Of a stretch of DNA of 64,000 nt, positions 58,697 through 64,000 are shown piece after piece. The translations under genes and the position numbers were made by a program. Origin of the DNA: Sequoia sempervirens (taxonomy: Eukaryota > Streptophyta > Pinopsida > Cupressales > Cupressaceae); NCBI GenBank assembly GCA_007258455.2, contig VDFB02193867.1:566955742-567019741 (forward strand), read 5' to 3'. The notes beneath the pieces are model-generated. The model searched no databases, had not been told where the DNA came from, and saw only the letters and a list, made by a program, of their open reading frames with translations. Within the stretch, counting starts at the first letter, position 1, and each line of letters begins with the position of its first letter.

Positions 58697-60590
58697 TTGT
58701 CTGGGCTCAAGAAATTCACTATTGAGCTAACATCCACGCCATCAGTCCCAGATAATGTCACTCACCTGCAAGTCTTCAATGATGATAAACATATCCTCCA
58801 GTTTATCACAAGTTCTGACGTTTTCGCTACCCAAATAATTGATGAAGCTGATCCACAGGAGGCTAAATTGGACATAGAGGGGGTTATCAATCTGAAGACC
58901 AACATGATCCCTAGTGGCATGGTTCAGCTAGAGCGCGTATTCAATTTAGATCAGATCAAGGATCAGGATCGGCAAGCAAAAAAGGAGGCTATAAGCAACC
59001 GGTGTAATGCTCACAACCTAGGAACGGCTGAGGACACCAAGAATGTTTTTATCAGAAAGGTGTGCACGCCTGAAGAAAAGAAGGGGATCACGGATGCATT
59101 ACGAAGGTATCATGACATGGTGGCATGGAGTTATGAAGATTTAAAAACATATGACACTTCTGTCATCATGCACACCATCCCTCTGAAGACTGTAGTGAGG
59201 CCATTCCACCAGCGGCAACCCCCTATCAATGCCTTGCTAGAGCCTATCGTTTATAAGGAGGTGCAAAAATTGCTTTCAGCAAAAATCATCTTTCCCATCA
59301 GGCATTCCACGTGGGTGGCCAACTTGGTCCTGGTTAGGAAAAAGAATGGAGAGATCAGATTGTGCGTGGATTTCTGCAATCTCAACCGCGCCTCAGAGAA
59401 AGACAACTATCCAGTGCCTTTGCTGGATGAAGTGCTACAAATCGTCAACGACTCCCAGATGATGTCGTTCCTCGATGGGTACTCTAGGTATAATCAAGTA
59501 ATGGTACAATACGAGGATCGCCACAAGACCGCGTTCACCACTAAGTGGGGGACGTTTTCCTATAGAAGAATGTCGTTCATGCTCATCAACGCCAGCGCCA
59601 CTTTCCAACGCACCATAGATATCGCCTTCAAAGACCTCATTGGCAAGTGCATAATCATCTATATGGATGATTTGACTATATTCTCTAAGAGGCGGAGTGA
59701 TCACGTCTCTAACTTATGCAAAGTATTTCAGAGATGCAGAGAGTTCGGGGTTTCTCTCAACCCTAAGAAGTGCATTTTTGGAGTGACTAAAGGTAGGTTG
59801 CTCGGGCACATCATTTCAAAGCAAGGAATCTCCATTGATCTTGAGCGCATTGAGTTGGTACTCAAGATTCAGCCCCCGGGCAGCAAGAAGGAATTGAAAT
59901 CTTTCTTTGGAAAGATCAACTTTGTCCAGAAATTCATCACAGGTTTCGCAGAAATTGTCAAACCTCTCAATGCCATGCTCAAACAGGACGCCAAAGTTGA
60001 GTGGATGGCAGATGCCGAACAATCCTTCGAGGAAATCAAATGGGCCATTGCTGAGGCATCGGTGTTAGTCAGTCCAAATTATCTGAAGCCGTTCTATATC
60101 TACTCATTTGCTTCAGAGCATTCTTGTGTTAGTATGCTGACTCAGAAGGACGATGAGGGGAATGAGCATCCGATCACCTTCATGAGTGCTCCCCTTAAAG
60201 ATGTTGAATTGTGTTAGCACAACATAGAAAAGTAGGCATACGCTCTCGTTAGGGGAGTAAAGAAATTTAGACACTGCATTCTATGCAACAAGGTGTTCGC
60301 TATTGTCCCTGACCTAGTAGTCAAAATGCTGCTTATGCAGAATGAATTGGGCGAACGAAGGGCTAAGTGGGTCACCCTACTCCAAGAGTATGATATGGAG
60401 ATCCAACCGATGAAATTGGTAAGAGGGCAGGTACTCACCTGTACAATGGCCAAAACAATAGCAGAGGCTGGACCTGAACTCACGGTACAGCAATATCAGC
60501 TTGAAGATGTCTCCCCAAGGGAATGGTACCAGGATGTCATTTATTATATGCTGAATCATAAGTGTCTGCCGCATCTGCAAGGAGTCTAGA
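58697..60590 (+). pseudogene. Element C reverse transcriptase and gypsy RNase H
   Basis: The main ORF has 506 codons. A pre-RT segment has MVAWSYEDLKTYD. RT follows with LVLVRKKNGEIRLCVDFCNLN, MMSFLDGYSRYNQVMV, the active site YMDDLTIFS (about 59660), LNPKKCIFGV and LLGHIIS, all in place. The RNase H part reads YIYSFASEHSCVSMLTQKD, lacking the first catalytic Asp (DAS expected), and then TAG at 60215-60217. A second TAG sits in EK-stop-AYALV, where Gln is otherwise conserved. The frame reaches 60589 with a connection to integrase. RT motifs look intact. Confidence 0.85.
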
Positions 60591-60595
60591 AGAGG

Positions 60596-61777
60596 GCCCT
60601 GAGATTAAAAAATAATGGTTATATGTTACAGGGTTCCATTCTCTATAAGAAGAATCATGAGGGCGTTTATTTAAGATGCCTTGGCAAGGAGGAAGCAGAA
60701 CGCGTCTTGAAGGAGTTCCATAATAAATTTGGTATGGGCCATGGCTCGGGTTCTTCTATGGCACATTAGATATTAAGGGCAGGGTATTATTGGCCAACTG
60801 TCTTCAAGGACGCCCATTGCCATCTTCATTCATGTCATACGTGTGAGACTGCTGCTACCAGGGAGAGGAATGCTGCTGTCCCACTGTAGCCCGTGCTGGA
60901 GGTAAGGCCTTTTGCGCAATGGGGTCTCGACTTCATCGGTCCGGTAAGCCCTCTGTCATCTGCAGGACATAGGTACATTCTTACTGGTACTGATTATTGT
61001 ACTAGATGGACGGAAGCAATAGTTTGTAAGCATTGTACAACTGAAGTAGTTACCGATTTCTTAGAAAGTTTCATTTTAAATCGCTTTGGTTGTCTATATG
61101 CTTTGTTATGTGATAATAGACCTGCCTTCACTTCATTAAAATTTGCTAGCTAGGCGTTTGACTATGGGATTTCCCTCAAATTCTCATCCAATTACTACCC
61201 TCAGGGCAATGGCCTTGCCGAATCCATGAATAAGAATTTGATTACTATGATCAAGAAGCTGCTAGATAGGAACCCCAAGGACTAGCATACCCAGCTCTGT
61301 TTTGCCCTTTGGGCTGATCGCACTCGCCATAAGGCTACCCTTGGCGATTCTTTGTTCCACCTTGTCTATGGCCTTGAGCCTATATTCCCCATCCACCTGA
61401 AGATTCCCACTCTTCAGTTCATCAACGATTTTTATGAGGGAGGAGATCGTAGGGAAGCTCAGTTAGTTGAGCTCTTACATTTAGAGGAAGTTCAGAACCG
61501 TGCAATAGAAAATTTTGCCAAACATCAGGGCGTAGTTAAGAGATGGTTCGACCACCAAGCCAAAATTAAGGCCTTTAAGATTGTAGATTTGGTCCTATAT
61601 TGGGACAAGGCCCATGAAAAGAAAGGGGGACACAACAAATTCAACAAGTTTTGGCTTGGCCCCTTTCAAACAGCTAAAATTTTGGGAGATAATGCATTTC
61701 GCCTAAAGAACTTAACCGGTGAGAGTGTCCCGTTGCCAGTCAATGGGCAGCACCTGAAGCATTACTTCCAAGCTTGA
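60596..61777 (+). pseudogene. Element C integrase
   Basis: Same frame as RT. A zinc-binding start carries RAGYYWPTVFKDAHCH and HSCHTC (60775-60850). The core has GLDFIGPVSP (Asp), LLCDNRPAF (Asp) and YPQGNGLAESMNK (Glu), so the DDE triad is complete. The C-terminal part (61352-61777) includes LVYGLEPIFPI, FKIVDLVLYWDKAHEKK, FNKFWLGPFQTAKI and VNGQHLKHYF. Stops at about 60768, 60885, 61151 and 61284 are TAG; three fit CAG and the one after NPKD fits TGG. Confidence 0.85.
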
Positions 61778-62691
61778 GCTCTTTTGAGCTCTTTGTTGTA
61801 AATACTTGAACATAAGTTAGAATAGCTGCTTTCTTGCTTGTTTGCGTTTTGTTTGCGTCATTTTTTGCTTTCTCCCTCCCGGCAGTTTTGTTTTGAAAGA
61901 TGTTTCCTGCTCCCTTGCGGTGGCTGTGCTTGCCTGACAAGCGGTCCACTTTGCTGTCCGTTCTTTGTGTTATTTGGCTAAACATTCACTCTAGACTATT
62001 GGTCTTTGCAAAGCTGTTCGTGAATGATTTCCCTATCTGAACTCTGCTTAGAACTTGACCCTTCGCAGGATCTTCTTACCCGCATCTTGGATCTCGCACA
62101 AATTATATAATAAAAATTTTTGAAGGACTGTACTATGGTTGTTATGACACCCTAGTGAGTGAAAAATCTTAAGTCTACTCCAGTGACCACTGCAGTCTCA
62201 AACCCATTGTAGGCTTCAATGCTTACCCGGTCGAACTAAATGGCAAAAAAAAAGTGAAATATCAAAGCAAAAAAGAGAAAAGAAACTCTAAAAAAGGAAA
62301 TGAATGACCATATGGGTGTTCAGGTAACTCTACTGGGGCTATGGACGCCCGGCCGACAGTAGAGCAATATCCATGAGATTGTGGCGACAACTCCGCCGGG
62401 GCTATGGACGCCTGACTGGCAGCGGGGCAATGTCCAGGTTACTTTTGGTGTTAGGCAACTTATGTAGCTCACTCGGTTGAAGTGATAACCTTGGTTACTA
62501 TCCCTAGGAAAGGAATGAACTCACTTCACACACACTTCTGAGATGCCATGTAAGCTGACCCAATTAAGGATCTCATTCTCCCGGATTCATCCTTGGAAGC
62601 CGCTCTTGGTCTGCAAAACTAGAGATTCGGGGTCTTGAATGAATATTTATCCCTAGAACGCTCCGGAGCATTCTCCAGCGGAGTCGCCATT
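61778..62691 (+). other. Element C 3' untranslated region
   Basis: Non-coding. Two copies of a roughly 62 bp unit lie at about 62324-62448, both containing GGGGCTATGGACGCC. At 62382-62401 TGGCGACAACTCCGCCGGGG resembles a primer-binding site. The end (62673-62689) is the tRNA-Arg-like word described separately. No polypurine tract is visible before the 3' LTR. Confidence 0.55.
62673..62689 (+). other. tRNA-Arg 3'-end-like word abutting the element C 3' LTR
   Basis: CTCCAGCGGAGTCGCCA matches the 3' end of a plant tRNA-Arg of the GACTCCG type, including CCA, in sense orientation, 2 nt before the LTR. Its reverse complement, TGGCGACTCCGCTGGAG, would be a normal primer-binding site following an LTR that ends at 62692 on the minus strand. 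Confidence 0.55.
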
Positions 62692-64000
62692 TGTTGTGCC
62701 CTTAGCACACATGCCCCGTTTGGAACGGGGACCCTCTTTTCTTTCGCCTTGTCAGGTCTTTTGGGGTTTGCCTCGTTTTACGTGCCCCTCTTTTTTTTGA
62801 TGATCTGCATGGTCAATGTTGCTCCAAGGTTTCATCATAAATCGACCATGCCTTCGCTTTTGGGTTTTTGCTGCCCTTTGAGGGCCTCGGGGGTCACTTC
62901 GGCATTTTGGCTCTAGACGGCCCTGGGCCCCTCCAGGCTCGGGCCTCTGGGGTTCCCTTATCGGGCTTCCCCTTTGCGTTCACCACCCTTTGTGGCATTC
63001 CCCAGGCGTCTTTCCGCCCCTCGGGGCCCGCCCTGCCATCTTCCATTCAAACTTCATCAGAGATTTCCTGGGCGGCGTCTGCCCCTTCGGCCCCGGTCCC
63101 CGGAAGTCTATGTCCGGACTTCCATCCCGGGATCGCTGTCGGCGACAGTGGCTCTCCAGCGACCGCCCACCCCTCGGGCCCCGGGATGTTGCTCGTTGCC
63201 GCCGTCACCCCATGCGGCGCGAATCTCTCAGCGACAAACCCCTCGCGGCTTCCCGGCCTGCAGGACCTGGGTCTATATTCGCTATGGCCGTTCGAAGTTG
63301 TCACAAAATCAAATGGCAGCTGTCTCTCCTTGTCTTTTCTGTCGTCGGGTCCCGAGGTCTCCGCCCTCGCTCCTGACTCAATTTTAAATTTCACCAACTT
63401 TTGGCGCATCCGTACCTGTAATTAATGAGTGCATTAATGGCGCCTAGGGTATATAATGTCTAGCCCGTGAAAGTCATTATCACAATCCGAGTTGAAGCGA
63501 ATTGTAGAGCCAAGCATTCAGAGCACATCATGATCGATAGCGTCATGACCATAGGCATCAACTGCACTCTATCAATCCCCGGTGAATTCCGCGCCTCCCC
63601 GCTTAGCGTTTTTGAGGTAAGTCATCACCATCTGCCCTCCTGTGAATTTTTTGTCATTTTGGGGAATTTTAACTAATTAAATAAATGGTAAAAAATGAAG
63701 CAAATGGAAGAACACCCCGTGGCGCCTCTTACCCATGTTGCCCGTTGCGCGGCCGTTCTTCGCACAGGGCGACTGGCCCCGTCCAGCTCGGTCCCCTCTT
63801 TTGCCGTCCCATTTCGGGGCATGGTATCATGCCGACGGGGGTTCTACTCGCTGGGCCCGGGTCGTTGGGATTCTGTCCCTGGAATGCCTTTCGCGTTTCA
63901 CTGTGCCAAACTTCCTAAGCCACCCTGCCTCATGATTGTCAGACCCCGATCTCACCTTGACCAATTGAATTGAAACCAAGTTGTCCTCCTTTTGTGTGCT
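62692..64000 (+). repeat. 3' LTR of element C, truncated by window end
   Basis: TGTTGTGCCCTTAGCACAC onward matches 47156-48480 in order. The open frames at 62868-63425 and on its minus strand have counterparts in the other LTR only because the sequence is GC-rich. None looks like a protein. Confidence 0.8.
63450..63457 (+). promoter_or_regulatory. TATA box in element C 3' LTR
   Basis: Counterpart of 47881-47888, with the same ATTAATG/CATTAAT inverted repeat at about 63421-63438. Confidence 0.5.

Larger units (their letters stand above)
47156..64000 (+). mobile_element. Element C: Ogre-like Tat retrotransposon, more than 16.8 kb, right end outside window
   Basis: The left LTR starts at 47156 (TGTTGTGCCC) and its partner at 62692. 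Both hold the same TATA box, splice-donor-like site and CG-rich sections. Between them lie a 4 kb ORF upstream of gag, gag, protease, aRNH, RT, degenerate RNase H and integrase, all on the plus strand. A long ORF before gag and large size are hallmarks of the Ogre branch of Tat. Every frame carries stops, mostly TAG. The target duplication cannot be checked because the right LTR runs off the window. Confidence 0.85.

Overview
The window looks like nuclear DNA of a large-genome seed plant, most likely a conifer or other gymnosperm. This is inferred from style: one ordinary gene in 64 kb, very large (12 to 17 kb) old and nested Tat-type LTR retrotransposons, DUF4283-type retro-pseudogenes and long AT-rich spacers. 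No rRNA, tRNA gene, CRISPR array, prokaryotic operon or organelle gene was seen.

Layout. (1) 1-605 is one arm of a dispersed repeat whose inverted copy lies at 31230-31711 and 46323-46425. (2) 660-1842 and 14032-14395 are the two halves of a decayed DUF4283/zinc-knuckle reading frame, split by element A (1843-14031). Element A is a 12.2 kb LTR retrotransposon with 971 and 1006 bp LTRs, a perfect 5 bp target duplication CCACC, a primer-binding site and a polypurine tract. It has no intact gag-pol. Instead it holds a fossil long Asn/Gln/Pro/Asp-rich ORF and a scrap of integrase. (3) 14.4-20.1 kb is repeat debris: a diverged palindromic repeat, a gag fossil, a CA microsatellite and a small Copia-like LTR. 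(4) 20596-23268 is the only conventional gene: a six-exon plant laccase with TATA box and poly(A) signal. It is colinear over 561 codons but carries one in-frame TGA (codon 201) and a His-to-Asn change in the first copper motif. (5) 26278-28858 looks like a 2.6 kb solo LTR. (6) Element B (31712-46322, minus strand) is a 14.6 kb Tat-type Ty3 element, ordered gag, protease, archaeal-type RNase H (aRNH), RT, degenerate RNase H, integrase. A long extra sense ORF (37332-33007) follows, and a short antisense ORF (38101-38743) with its own TATA box lies between. (7) 46.3-47.15 kb holds TA- and GA-rich simple repeats. (8) Element C (47156 to beyond 64000, plus strand) is a second, GC-richer, Ogre-like Tat element. 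It has a 4 kb ORF upstream of gag, then gag, protease, aRNH, RT, degenerate RNase H and integrase. Its 3' LTR runs off the window.

How the parts relate. All three large elements are decayed and probably not autonomous. Element B inserted into the dispersed repeat, and element A inserted into the DUF4283 pseudogene. Both Tat elements place the extra RNase H between protease and RT, and both carry a roughly 4 kb accessory ORF of similar build: helical N-terminal domain, Ser/Thr/Pro-rich middle, charged or coiled-coil C-terminus. The ORF precedes gag in C and follows pol in B. Most stop codons in element C are TAG or TAA where CAG or CAA is expected, the mark of cytosine deamination in methylated DNA.

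The best candidates for something undescribed are the relocated accessory ORF, the antisense ORF of element B with its own promoter, the unrecognised ORF of element A, and the predicted leader intron of element C whose donor lies inside the LTR.
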